Shown here: piece by piece, positions 1 to 11,453 of the stretch | Position numbering within the stretch: the first letter of the stretch is position 1 | Layout: every line of letters starts with the position of its first letter | Assembly (NCBI GenBank): GCA_017506865.1 | Contig: JAFCMP010000134.1 | Span: 124,001 to 188,000 of the forward strand | Source: Tribonema minus | Taxonomy: Eukaryota; Sar; Xanthophyceae; Tribonematales; Tribonemataceae | Length of the DNA: 64,000 nucleotides | Reading direction: 5' to 3' | The notes under the pieces: generated by a model | The model's database searches: none | Told to the model about the DNA's origin: nothing | Seen by the model: the letters and a program-made list of their open reading frames with translations, nothing else | Translations under genes and position numbers: made by a program

Positions 1-392
1 GTGATCGTGTTGTTGAAAATTGTTGCAACAGGTTGATGGCCATGCAGTACGCTTGTCACTCCTTGCAAGCAACACTCCTTTTTTGACGTACAGCTGTGAA
101 CTGTCTGCAAGCGGTACTGCAATTGGTGTTGTTGGCACTGCCTGTATTGAATGCTGCCCCCCCGGTTTCTTGGCAATCACAGCCATTGGCAATGTGCAAG
201 TGCCCAACACTCCACTGCACCACTCCGTATGCACCAGGGGCAAATCATGTGTAACGCTTCAAGTATGCAGGCCAATTACTCGCTTACCATTCTCTTGAAC
301 ACATATGCACCTCGCGTACATGCTGCTTGGCTGCCACACCATGCGCATTAACGTCAAGTGTTGCTGCTTGACCCTATCTCTGTTCACTGCAG
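1..392 (+). other. Intron or upstream sequence of the first gene
   Basis: No convincing exon is visible. The stretch ends in a pyrimidine-rich tract and a clear AG acceptor at 391-392, just before the long open frame that follows. It is therefore probably the last part of an intron of a gene that starts outside the window. Confidence 0.5.
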
Positions 393-3300
393 GTTGGAGT
401 GCGCACTGCAGCGTGTGGCAAGCCCCGCAGCAGCCAAGGCGCTAGTACAGGCGGAAACCAGCATGGCGTTCAGCGCAGACGTACACCATGCACTGCTCAG
501 CGAACGCCAAGCCGCTGCTACGCGCCTGGAGAAGGTGACCGCCGATCGGCAGCGCCTCGACGACAAGCTGCGCAGCGCCATCGAGAGCGCCAACTCAACT
601 CCTGTGTCGGCGGATGATGGAGCGGCTCCTGCTGGTGCTGCTCCGTGGGAGACGCATGCCCCGCATGCGGCTGCTGCAAACGGCGCGGTTGGCCATGGCG
701 GCGGCGGCGGCGGCGGTACTGGCGGTGGCGGTGGCGGCACTGATCGTGTAGCAGCTGCAGCTGAGCAGGTGCATGCAAGCACCGATCTGCTGCATGCAGC
801 CGGCAACGGATTCAACACTGGGCACAGTACTCCAGCACAGTCTACTGCCGTCACTCCCACCGCAACACACCCGTGCCGCAGCGTCGAGTGCGCCACGCCT
901 ATGCGCAGCTCAGGACTTGGAGCTCACCATGCAGCCGATGCGTGGGGTAGGCTGTCCCATGCTCACAGGAGCAGCGAGGCAGGGGATGAGGTGGCATCTG
1001 CTGACAGCAGTGGAGTAGCGGTGGGGGCAGCGGAGGCAGCGGCGGCGGCGCGCGCGCGCTCGAAGCGCAAGGTCAAAGTAGCACTGCAGTCTGCGCAGCA
1101 CGACCAGCTGCAACTGCAGCGGGTGCTGAACGAGATTGAGGGCCGGGAGCCGCAGCAGCAGCAGCAGCAGCATCACACGCGCAGCTACCACAGCGACACG
1201 TATAAGGAGCGAGCTGGTGCTCACGCAGGCGGTAACACACAACACCCCGCTGCGTCGTTGCGTCACACACTCAATCCAGTCAAGCTGCACGTGGTGCCGG
1301 AGCAGCAGCAGCGGCAGCAGCAGCAGCAGCAGGTCAACCATGCTCGTGACAGCGTTGCGGCACCACCAGCGGCAGCGACACTGCACCCCCCCAGCTTCAC
1401 GGCGGCAACAGCAGCAGTACCACCAGCCACATGGTCGTCTCCGCCCAGCCCGCAGCGCGAACTGCAGCTGCCATGTGGTGTCAAGCCTTCGCCGCTGTGC
1501 CTGTCAGCGCTAGGCACGCACTCATCCGTGACAGGGCCGGAGTCACCGTACACGCCACCGTGCATGCTGGATAGGCTGCAGGTGACGAGTCTTGCCATCA
1601 ACGGCCTGCATGGCGGGCCCAGCACCAACAGCAGCCTCTCAGGGCGCAGCAGCACTCACGCCAGCAGCATCGGCAGCAGCAGTCTGGCGGACAGCCGGAC
1701 CGGCAGTCATCACGCGGGGGGGGCGTGGTCGCTGCAGCAGCCCTCAGAGGGCATGTGCAGCGGCTTCAAGAGCAGCACGCACGCTGCGCGGGCCATGGCG
1801 CGCTGCGGCGGCAGCGGCCGCATCGAGCACGTGGAGCACGTTCTAGACCGCAACGATGCTCAGCTCAACGGCACCCACGATGCAGTGTGCCCGCCGCGCA
1901 GGGGGACATCACGCCACCAGCACCGCAGCAGCACACGGCAGTCAGGTCATGACGGCGTTGGCGGCGGCAACGGCCACCACAGTGTTGAGCGTGGCGGCGT
2001 CAGGGCCGCCAGCCGTGGTGTTCAGGAGGACCAGCGTCGACACAGAAAGCGCAGCGAAAGCGTGCCCAAGCAAGCGGCGCGGCAGCCACCTTCAGAACGT
2101 GCGCATGCAGGTCTACAGCAAGCGGCGCATCACAAGGCGGACCCGTGGCACGGGCGCCACACCGATGTGCGCCAGCGGCAGCCGCAACAGCAGCAGCAGC
2201 AGCAGGAGGACCAGCGTCGACACAGAAAGCGCAGCGAAAGCGTGCCCAAGCAAGCGGCGCGGCAGCCACCTTCAGAACGTGCGCATGCAGGTCTACAGCA
2301 AGCGGCGCATCACAAGGCGGACCCGTGGCACGGGCGCCACACCGATGTGCGCCAGCGGCAGCCGCAACAGCAGCAGCAGCAGCAGCACCAACACCGCAAC
2401 AGGGACGGCCACAACAGCAATGCAGTGCCGCGCCAGCCTGCACCGGCACACGGCGCGCAGTGTGACTGCCACTGCCACGAGGCCCCGCAGCAAGCTGACG
2501 TCGCATCGCTGCACAAGAGCCGGCGCGATGGCTTCAACAATAGCCAACAGCCAGCTTATGCGTATGATGATGACATCAGCTGCAGCAGCGGCGATGACGG
2601 CGATGTGTGTGACGTTTACGCGGACCTTGCCAAGGCGCAGTTGCTGCTTAGCCGGCAGCTCTACAGGCTCGCGAAGCAGAGAGGCACTGGTTCCAACCTG
2701 GGCACCCAAGGTGGCAGGTTGCTGCAGCCTGCTGCTGCTGGTACGGCCAGGCAGCAGCGCTCACCTGTGCCCGCAGCAGCGCGCGCCGCAACAGGCACTG
2801 CCTACAGGCGACACAACCGTACAGCACAGCGCGAGTACACCGACTTTACTCACAGTGACTCATCAAGCCCTGACCCCCTTGAGTATGCTTCGCTCATGCG
2901 CGCCCTTGGCGGCCGCCCTCCGCGTGATCATGGCAAGTTTAGCCAGCAAGCTGTGCTGCGCTGCACCATTGGCATTGATGACCTAGGCAGCATGCGAGCA
3001 TTAGCAGCAGCTGCCGCATATGTGCCGCACAGCAACGCTGGGTACTGGGCATCCAGACTTGGTGTGTTGGACAGCCATTACCCTGTGCCCTTTTTCTAGG
3101 TGCAGTTGAAGATGCTCTACATGACACTAGCATTGTTTCTGCCCGCTTTGTGCGCTGTGCCTCCCGCTTTGCGTGCAGCCTCACTGGTTATGCTTTCATG
3201 CTGCCACATGATGTTTTGCAAGCATCTACAACCTTTCTTGCTGTGGTGCCTCGAAGTATTTGATTTACTGAGTGCTCACGTGAGGTTGATGAAGTGATGA

Positions 3301-3634
3301 TGTAGTCCACTATTCTGGTCATTATGATCAGAATTGCTACAAACTTGCCACTTTGGCAATAGGGTCATTTGGCAGCATCGGGGAGCAGGGGCGGAAGCTG
3401 CTGGAGGCTGTGGCGACGGAGTATGCCAGCAGGATGTCAGTGCCCGGAGGAGCGCGCCCTAAAGCTCTCAAGGGCATCGCCCTGGCGCGCTTACGCTCGG
3501 CACTGTCGGCAGCGCTCCACATGGCGTACTCTGGCCGTGTCATGACACACATGGCAGAATCCAGGGGGGGGGGGCACATGGAGGAGGACGTAGGGGAGGA
3601 CCCCGAGATGCCATTTGGCGGCGGCGGCGTTTGA
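393..3634 (+). CDS. Gln/His/Ala-rich low-complexity protein, 5' end missing
   Basis: Function not recognised. The open frame enters at the acceptor at 391-392. It starts with a short helical, charged stretch (roughly the first 60 residues, coiled-coil-like) and then becomes a long disordered region. That region has a Gly run (near 700-738), several poly-Gln runs encoded by CAG (about 1150, 1310, 2190 and 2370), and Ser/His/Arg-rich segments. Read straight through, the frame stops at 3097-3099. A better model uses a donor at 3062 (AG-less, G|GTGTGT) and an acceptor at 3361-3362. This joins exon 393-3061 to exon 3363-3634 with matching phase, so the protein ends in a helical Ala/Arg-rich segment and a Gly tail (stop 3632-3634). 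An AATAAAA-like signal lies near 3734. The N-terminus is outside the window. Disorder and poly-Gln suggest a scaffold or regulatory protein, but nothing identifies the family. Confidence 0.55.
2023..2382 (+). repeat. Exact 180-bp tandem duplication inside the coding region
   Basis: Two adjacent 180-bp copies (2023-2202 and 2203-2382) appear identical base for base. The unit is 60 codons long, so the frame is kept. It encodes an Arg/His-rich segment ending in poly-Gln. Perfect identity in a variable low-complexity region points to a very recent duplication or to an assembly artefact. Confidence 0.9.
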
Positions 3635-4408
3635 GTGGTTGTCGTTGCGACACTTTCAGACTGTCATACGACATGTAGATTCCTTACAGCTAGATGCCAA
3701 TCATCTGGGCTTTTTCGCGCCCTGAGCGAGAATTAATAAAAAGTACAGTGTTCTGTGTGCTTCGGTTGGGTGAGAACAGCGAATGATTAGGATGAGGTGA
3801 CAGCGCTCGAGGTAGTTGAGTGCGCCGGTGAAAGTTTCAGTGAGTTGCACATCTGCTCAGTGCAACAAATATATGATATAGAGGTGTTCGGCATATGCAT
3901 GCAGGTACAGGTGCAAGATTGCATACAACATGCATGAACTGTTTTCAGGCGCAAATGATATCTTATTGTTTTGAACTGATTCCATCAATTTGTTGCCGCA
4001 ATACCGCTTTCAGATTGGCTGTTACAATTCATACTGTTTCTGATGTCGACAGTGACGCCTGCAAACACAACTGTGAGCGAATGTGATGCCCATAACAAAG
4101 ATTTTGTGCAATTCCAATTACAAGCGCAGCTGAAGGCCAGCAACGAGAAGACGCCCAAGTGATGCAGATGCTATAGCTTAGGCAGCAGTGATGATTTCTC
4201 ATCAGCATATGCTCGTAGAGTATATACAATTGCAACACACCAAGGGAATGCTGCAGAGTGTACATTGCAGCGCTGAAGACGTTCTCAAAAGAGGGGTATT
4301 TCTTTTCAAAAAAATTTGGTCGTGACACATGGAACTTCAACTTTGTTTTTCGCGAGAATAAACCCTCCTCAGCAGCTTGAAGGCCAGCAACCAGAAGACG
4401 CCCAAGTG
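3635..4408. other. Intergenic region with a duplicated start-codon segment
   Basis: It contains a likely polyadenylation signal (AATAAAA near 3734) for the gene to the left. It also holds a copy of the start region of the gene to the right: about 45 bases at 4126-4170 match 4372-4417 with only two differences. The upstream copy has the same ATG context but runs into a stop codon two codons after the shared part. No other gene is seen. Confidence 0.7.
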
Positions 4409-6900
4409 ATGCAGATGATGATCGCGCTGATGCTGCTGAGTACTGCGGCAGCAGTCCAGGCATTCTTGCCCCTCACACAATCACCGGCTCTAAGCCACCA
4501 CCGATGTCCTGACATGGCTCTGGACGCACATCCCAACGCCGATGTGGAGGTTGTGGAGGTGAGTCTGTCAGTGTGCATGAGCATGCCAGGCTTGCGAAAC
4601 AAATCTTTGACGCATGCGCACTTCTGCTGGTCTCACGCTGCCAGGGTTGTCTCTTTCGCTCCACCGTCATCCGCAGACAATGCTGAAAAACCCTTCAGCT
4701 GTCGCGAAATTTGTGAACGAGGTCAAGATCCTCTTTGGTGGAAGCAGTGCCGCGATGACAGCAATCAACCAGATAGGCGTGAACACGACAGTACGCGGTG
4801 CTCGAAACCTGCTCGGCGCAACCATTTCGCTCAGGGACGCACTTTCAGGCGAGGACCTGGTCAAGCGGGCCTGCTTTGCCAGCTTTGCCTCCGTGGTTGA
4901 CCACTTTGCAACGGCGAAGGAAAACTACGCATGCGTGATGTATGGTCCACGCGGAAGTGGCAAGTCCACCTTAGTGGCTGCCGCAATGAAGGTGAGCACT
5001 GCTGTGCAGCGGGCTGAAGGACGCTGTGGCTACGACATCCACAGCACCCACTCATATGATATCAGCTTCAGTTTAGATAAGAGGCCCATCCAACAATTCC
5101 AGAGCATCAAGCGTCGGATTGTGCATGCGCATGCGGTCTGTATTGTACCAAATGATATGTGGAATGCTAAAAAGCTTGCACACAGAAGTCTTTTTGACTA
5201 CTGTGGATATGGTGGCACTGTTTGACCCGTCGCCGATTGCCGCGGCAGCGGCGACCGAGGTTATTGGTGGAAGGCATTCAATTTGACGGCCAACCCCACC
5301 TTGTGATCTAGAGCTCTACGATCTTGCCCACCTTGTAATCTAGAGCTCTATGATCTTTTGATTTCCATGTAGTAGTTCACGCCAACTCATCACAGCTGAA
5401 GAGTTGGCTATACATACTTGGCTTGCACGAACTCATGTATGAATGCATGGCTACAATTGTATGCATCCGTTCGGTCCAAGAAGCTCACCACCTCATGAAC
5501 GGTTTAAAGACAGAAGCCCATGCATCCTTTTGTGACGTGCAGAAGGGCTATCCAATGCGCTGGTCAGCGCTGCAATCCATGGTGGTGCAGGGGAGCTAAA
5601 ACGTTTTCAGTGTGCAATGTTTTTCTAGTTTTCTGCAAATGTAGTCATAGCGCTCGCTTCAAGGCGGCGAGCCAGGACCAGGGCGTAGCTAGCATGAACG
5701 TATATTGCTGGCACCATAGGTGTAGCAACGCAGCGTACCGCCTCTGGCAGGCGTGGTGTGCATCAATGCTGCTGTCAAACCCGTTAGGTCTCAACTTGAA
5801 AAACGGGTTGTTGGCCACTAGCATATATATCGATATCCATGTTGGGGTGAAGCGCTAGATGGACAGGCGCGACTGCATCTGAGACGACTGAAACGCATCT
5901 TGTTGTCTCCTGCTTTGGAGTACAGCGCATGTCAGAGCTATAGACCACGTGCTCGCTGGCTAGGGCTAGCTTTTGACCCTGCCTAACCGCCATCACATAG
6001 GTCTGTCCCGAAATTAGAGTGCAGGTCTCATAAGCATACAATGGGTATTTTGAAGGCGTGTGCTGATGATGCCTCCTTTGGCCTATTTGCCGCACCTTTT
6101 GCAACCCATCACAGGATGAACCGGGTGTGGTGTGCAGGCCATATGATATGGGTGACGGCTCCAATGTTGTCGCATGGCTTGAAAAGGCGGTGCTGGACCT
6201 GTCTACGGCAAAATTTCGAGCTGTGAAGGCGGACATTGGGAAACGCCTGCGGGCTGTTCTAGCGGCATATCGGACACTGTATCAGTGCCGGTGCATCTTC
6301 ATTGTTGAGATCAACAGCAAGATTTTGCCCGCTGTGCTCACAGACCTGCTCTTGGCGATCAAACAGCTGGGGTTTGAGGAGAGTCTAGCCACATTTGTTG
6401 TTGTTGTATCAGCCTCGCAGAGCGCTCTAGGCCTGCCCCTTGGCATGTCCGAGCTGCGCGCAAAAGGATACTGTGCGCCTGACTTCACCACTGCAGAAGC
6501 GCATGCGTACATCCAGCACAGGCTTCCATTTCATGACATTGCCGCCAATATTACGGGCCTGATCGGAGTGCGCGCTCTAAATGTAGTGGAGGCATGCAGA
6601 GTGTGCGCCAATGTGCAATCGGCGGAGGAGTGCATCCAGCGCGTTATTGCGTACAAACAGGCGCGTCTCGAGGATTCAAGGCGGGCACTCGATGGGTTTC
6701 TAGCCATTGCAGAGGAGAATGCCGGTTTCAGTGAGAACAGCAGCCTTGCATTCTTCGACAGGCTGAGTAAAGATGAGGAGCTGGATGAGGAGGCAGCCAG
6801 GTTGGCATTTGGATTCAGAAAGCCGGATGGGCTCGTTGCAGCCCTCGCCCAATGGCATGCGTTCGTTGTTGACCCGTTCAACTACCAGGTCAGCATGTAG
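4409..6900 (+). CDS. Plastid-targeted P-loop ATPase (AAA/archaeal-ATPase-like)
   Basis: Exons 4409-4558, 4677-4991 and 6115-6900 join in phase 0 to give 416 residues. Residues 1-17 are a signal peptide (MMIALMLLSTAAAVQA), followed at once by FLPL. This is the Phe-after-Ala junction used for import into complex plastids. Residues 140-148 are a Walker A motif, GPRGSGKST. A hydrophobic strand with IFIVEIN (about 217-223) sits where Walker B is expected but lacks the usual Asp. The C-terminal half is helical and resembles the lid and winged-helix part of archaeal-type AAA/STAND ATPases. The start is the ATG at 4409, which begins the signal peptide; the frame stays open upstream but is not needed. 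The partner or substrate is unknown. Likely site is the plastid stroma. A donor-like CAG|GTCAGC just before the stop leaves a longer C-terminus possible. Confidence 0.75.
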
Positions 6901-9090
6901 TCTTTTTTATGCGAGAGGTGATTGAAGTCTACGTAGCTGAGGTCAAGAAAAAAAAACGTGCAGATGATGGCCAAGACTCGCCTTCCTCTGCGTGACAGAT
7001 ACAGGGGACCAGGCTTAGACTGTGCCTCTGAAGATGGTTGCTGTATGTGTACAACACAATTGTATTCATTGCCATGTATCAAGAATACTGAGCGGATTAT
7101 CTGTATCGTTGCATTGTTCTTTGTGTGCCTAGGTTGCTGGTGAGCATCAGCACTACTGATACTAGTAGCAGAATCACAATCGGCTTGACATTTGCATGAT
7201 TCACATTAATATGCAAACTGCGGCTTGCTTGAGCTGTACCTGCACGGCACAACGCTCCTGCGGAGTTGCTGCATGGTGTAACGTGCGTCGTGCTATGCTG
7301 CCAGTGTTATCACAAGAGTCCAGCGCTCAGAGCTCCCTGCTCTGTGTTCTGTCCACTTGCTGCTCAGCGCTAATCAGCAAAGCGTGAAGCAGGCGTATGT
7401 GTCAAGCGGTGATGAGTGTTCCGTGTATACAATGTTGCATCTGCAAAGTCACGGTGATGAGGCATGTACATACAGAGTGTCAGCGGAAGTTTGCGCTATC
7501 ACCATCATGTTGGGAGCGCTGACATGCTGGCAGTAGTTGCATGACGCCATCATGCCGGGTGTGCAGCTAGTAGCATAACATTGTACTGTTTGCGCCCACA
7601 GTGTAGCTGATAGCTGATAGACGCCAGGGTGTGCCACCTCGTATACGCCTTACCACTTGTGCGCGGACGCGCCATGCAGGGGGCATGTTGTGAGGCGACC
7701 CTAGAGTTATGGGGACTCCTTGAGGTACTTGAAGTACGAAGCAGATATATTCAGCCATATTCCTTGAGATTGCGCCCGAACGTATGCTACGTGTGGTGCA
7801 GTGCTTACCATACAGTGGAGCATAGGACTATGACTACCTCAAGGATTATCTACTGCATACAGAACATGCAGAAGACTACAAAGGGACAACGGATTTGTGC
7901 CAGCACATCGCAATGCAGCACAGTGCCATCATGGGGCTTGGTCCAGAAACAGCAACAAGGGCCGCCACGCCTGCAGTCGCCGCTACGAGCTGCACTACAA
8001 GGCAATCAGTCCTGTGTGACAATGGCTGCTTTCTGCTGATGCATGTTGATGAATGACAAGACGATAAGTAAATGCAGAAGTCAACAATCATTCCTTAGGG
8101 GAATCAGCAAATGGGCCATGAAATTACCAGGCCACAATAACCACAACTAGCGATTGACGCCTGAGGCTCATCGCGGGATTATCGGCAGTCGCCGATTACG
8201 TCTAGCATTGCAATGCTGAGCAGCGGCACCGAGGCCATAAGAGGCAGCGCACAGTAGCAGCAGGCGAGTGCTGTAGCAGCAGCCACATGCAAAATCACCA
8301 GTGCTGAATAAGGTCAAGGTAGTCTTGACAAGCATGCCTCATTGGCACCACCATAAATGTACAAAGCTTGACCAACTACCGTCAACAACGCCAATGATGA
8401 TTTGTGTGATGCATAGAAGTTCAAATTCCCCAAGACGACTCCTGAGTAGTAGTTTGGGGGGCCTAGTAAGCTTGTCATTACATCATCTGTGGCAGCTGCA
8501 ACGGCCTCAAAGAATCAAGCAATGCCAGCAATATCATATGGTACTTCTGGCGAGGCAAGACAATCGACAATGCATGCAATTGGCTGCGGCATGACAAACT
8601 AGCACGCATGCGATTGGTACATGCACAAGTGCAGATGCACAGGACCATTAAACCAAACAGGACCGCCCGTGCTTGGATTTCAAACAAACATCTGCCTATG
8701 CTTGAACGAGAAAAAGTGTCAACAACAACTCGAACCATACAAACAACAACATTCAAGAACTGGACAACTGGTTGAGTACGTCCAGCAAAAGCATGATTGA
8801 CAAGACGGCACAAACTGCACACACTGCACGTAGTTGTATGGCTGTGATTGCATGCGCACACTCTGTAATCATTGCTGGCGCATCACAAAATGTACTGGAA
8901 GGGATGCTGCCATACAAACCCAGCAGCACATTGTGTGCCACCATGTTACCTCCATGCATGACCTTTGCCAACACCAAACCCCCTAGCGCATATCCAGCTG
9001 CTCCTCCTGACTCAGCCTGCCAGCAAAGCTGCAGCCCCCCGCCCCCTGCTGCTGACAACTAATGAAGCCTGCAAGCTGTGTACCTGTGAG
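6901..9090. other. Gene-poor intergenic region
   Basis: About 2.2 kb of TGCA-rich, intron-like sequence lies between a + strand gene and the 3' end of a - strand gene, so both genes end here. The open frames are short, low in GC and not supported by splice sites. I see no RNA gene or repeat. Confidence 0.6.
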
Positions 9091-11402
9091 CTAGCTATGT
9101 CCAGCTGCCTCAGTTTGCGATGGCGGCGCCAGCTGCGGCAGAGTGGCGCCAGCCCTGATGTCCTCCAATAGCTCCCTTACTCTCGCAACAGGCTCGCCCG
9201 CACCAGAGGCGCGCTGCAACACGAGCGCCTGCAGCTGCGCAGCCGCCTGCGCCGCTCGCGCAGCAACGCCCCCCATCTCCGCCTCTCCCCCCCTCAGCTC
9301 TGCAATGAGAGCGTTGATGTCCTTGAGCATGCACAGGTGCACTGGGCCATGCCCTGTGTCGGCGCCGCCGCTGCTGCTGCTGCCGCTGCCCGCTGCGCCA
9401 GCAGTCTCGCCGCCGCAGACGTCAGCAAGCTGTGAGGCCAGGGTCTCCACTGGGCCCCACCCGCCCGCCACCGCTATGGCCTCCGCCGCGCCTGGCCAGT
9501 CCATCAGCGACAGCACAAAGGTACTCGCCGCCGCTGCGCCCTGTACGCCGCTGACGTGCTCCAGGTGCACCAACGCCGCTTCATACTCGCTGCGCGCTCC
9601 GCCGCCTGCTTTGGTCACGCGCGCCGGTCTGGCGGCTTTGGTGCTGCGCACCTGCGCTGCCGGCGCTGTCGCGCCGCCGCCACGCTGCTGCAGAAAGGCC
9701 TCGGCAGCTGCAACGCTGCGCTGCGCAGCACCGCGCTGGGCGTGCCACAGCATGGCCAGAGCCTGCGTGAGCACTGAGGACAGCGCACTTTCGTCCGCAG
9801 CGCCATCCGACGCACGCGCCAGGCGCACCAGCTGCCAGACTGCGCTGCGAACGGCGGCGGCGCTGCTCCCTGCTGCGGCACGCAAAGCGACGCCGGCACG
9901 CTCCATGTCGGTGGCGGCAGTCGGGCTCTGCGGCGGCGCGTTGAGCAGCCGCCTTAGATGGAAGCGCAGCGCACTGCTGAGGATCTCAAGCAGGCGGCGG
10001 CGCAAGAACGACTCGCTGCTGACGCCAGGGCCCGACAGCTGTGCTTGCGCATCACCAGGCGCGCCTCCGGCTGATACCTGCATGTGGAGGCAAGAGATCT
10101 CTGCGAGCAGGAGAGTGGCGCAGCCGCCCGCATAGCGCGCGCACGCGGCTGTCCCTATGTCCCGGCACGCTTGCTCCACCACTGCCTTGAGAGCCCCGCT
10201 CTGCTCCAAGGGCAACACCGCCTTCCCGGCCGTCGCAGCGCTGCCTGTACCGGCTGCTCTCGCCACCGTGGCAAGCCCCTGCAGCAGCGCCAGCATTGGC
10301 AGCTCTCTGCTGGTAGACCCGCCATGGCCCATAGCCCGGCATAGCGCCATGGACTCACGGCGCACAGCCATCAGCAGCAAGGCGACGGCTTCCACGTGCT
10401 GAGCGCTGTCTGGTCTGGCGTCGCAAGGCGGGTCGATGGTGGACAGGTCGTAGGCGCAGAACAGCACTCGCATGGGCCGCGCGCTGCTGGCAGCAGTTGC
10501 GCCAGAGGCGGCATCGCCCAATACTGCCGCCGCCTCCAGCGCCACAAGGGCCTTGAAGAGCGGCAGCAACGGCTCGCACATGCGTGAGGTGCCGCCGCCG
10601 CCGCCGCCGCTGCGCTCTGCCAGGCAATGCGCTGCTGCCAGAACCACAGGCATCACGCAGCCAGGCACGTGTGTGTCACCGAACCACCGCCGCGCACACT
10701 CGCACACGGCCGTGGCAGTGATGGCGCTGGTGACTGAGGCGCTGAATGGCACCAGAGGCCCGTTGTCAGGCAGCGCTGCGCACACAGGTCCGTTCCCCCC
10801 CTGTGCGTCTGCCGTCAGCACTAACTGCGCTGTGCCGGAGGGCGCCAATTTCCTGCGCCTCTGTGTCGCCGCCGCTGCAGCGGTGGCGGCGGCGGCAGCA
10901 GAGGCTGCTGGCTTGCGTGCAACCTTTGCAGCTGATGACACCGTTGCTGCCGCTGCTGTCTTGGCTCCAGCGGGCCGCCTTGCAGGCATGGGCTCGCCTC
11001 TCATTGCCTGTGTTTTGGCGACAGGCAGTGCCGCAACGGCTGGCGCCTTCACCGGGGTAGCAGCAGCAGCAGCATGAGGAGAAAGAAGAGCTCCGCTGCC
11101 CGCTGGCGCTGCTACACACGCCTTGCCGCGAGCTCGCGCTCTCCCCCCCGTACTCGCACCTGCGAGAGCTCCAGCGTTGGCAGCCACTGGCACCGCAGCA
11201 GCTGTACCACCAGCAGCACTGCTCGGGCCAGCGCGCGCACCCTTTGCCGGAGCAGATGTAGCAACACGCTTCCTTGGGGCCGTTCTGCTAGAGAGCGCCT
11301 CCTTGCGTTGGCGTGGCTGGGGTTGAGGAGCTGCCGTGACTACTGGTGGACCAGCCGCAGCAAACGCATGCTGCGGCATGGCGACCTGTCCATCACCACC
11401 GC

Positions 11403-11453
<51 letters not shown>

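Noticed and set aside
384-896. 170-codon open frame on the - strand
   Set aside because: Antisense to the GC-rich repeat part of the first gene; its Pro/Ala runs are just the complement of Gly and Gln codon repeats.
5280-5355. Direct repeat around ATCTAGAGCTCTA-GATCTT
   Set aside because: Short duplicated piece inside the large intron of the ATPase gene; no sign of a mobile element or function.
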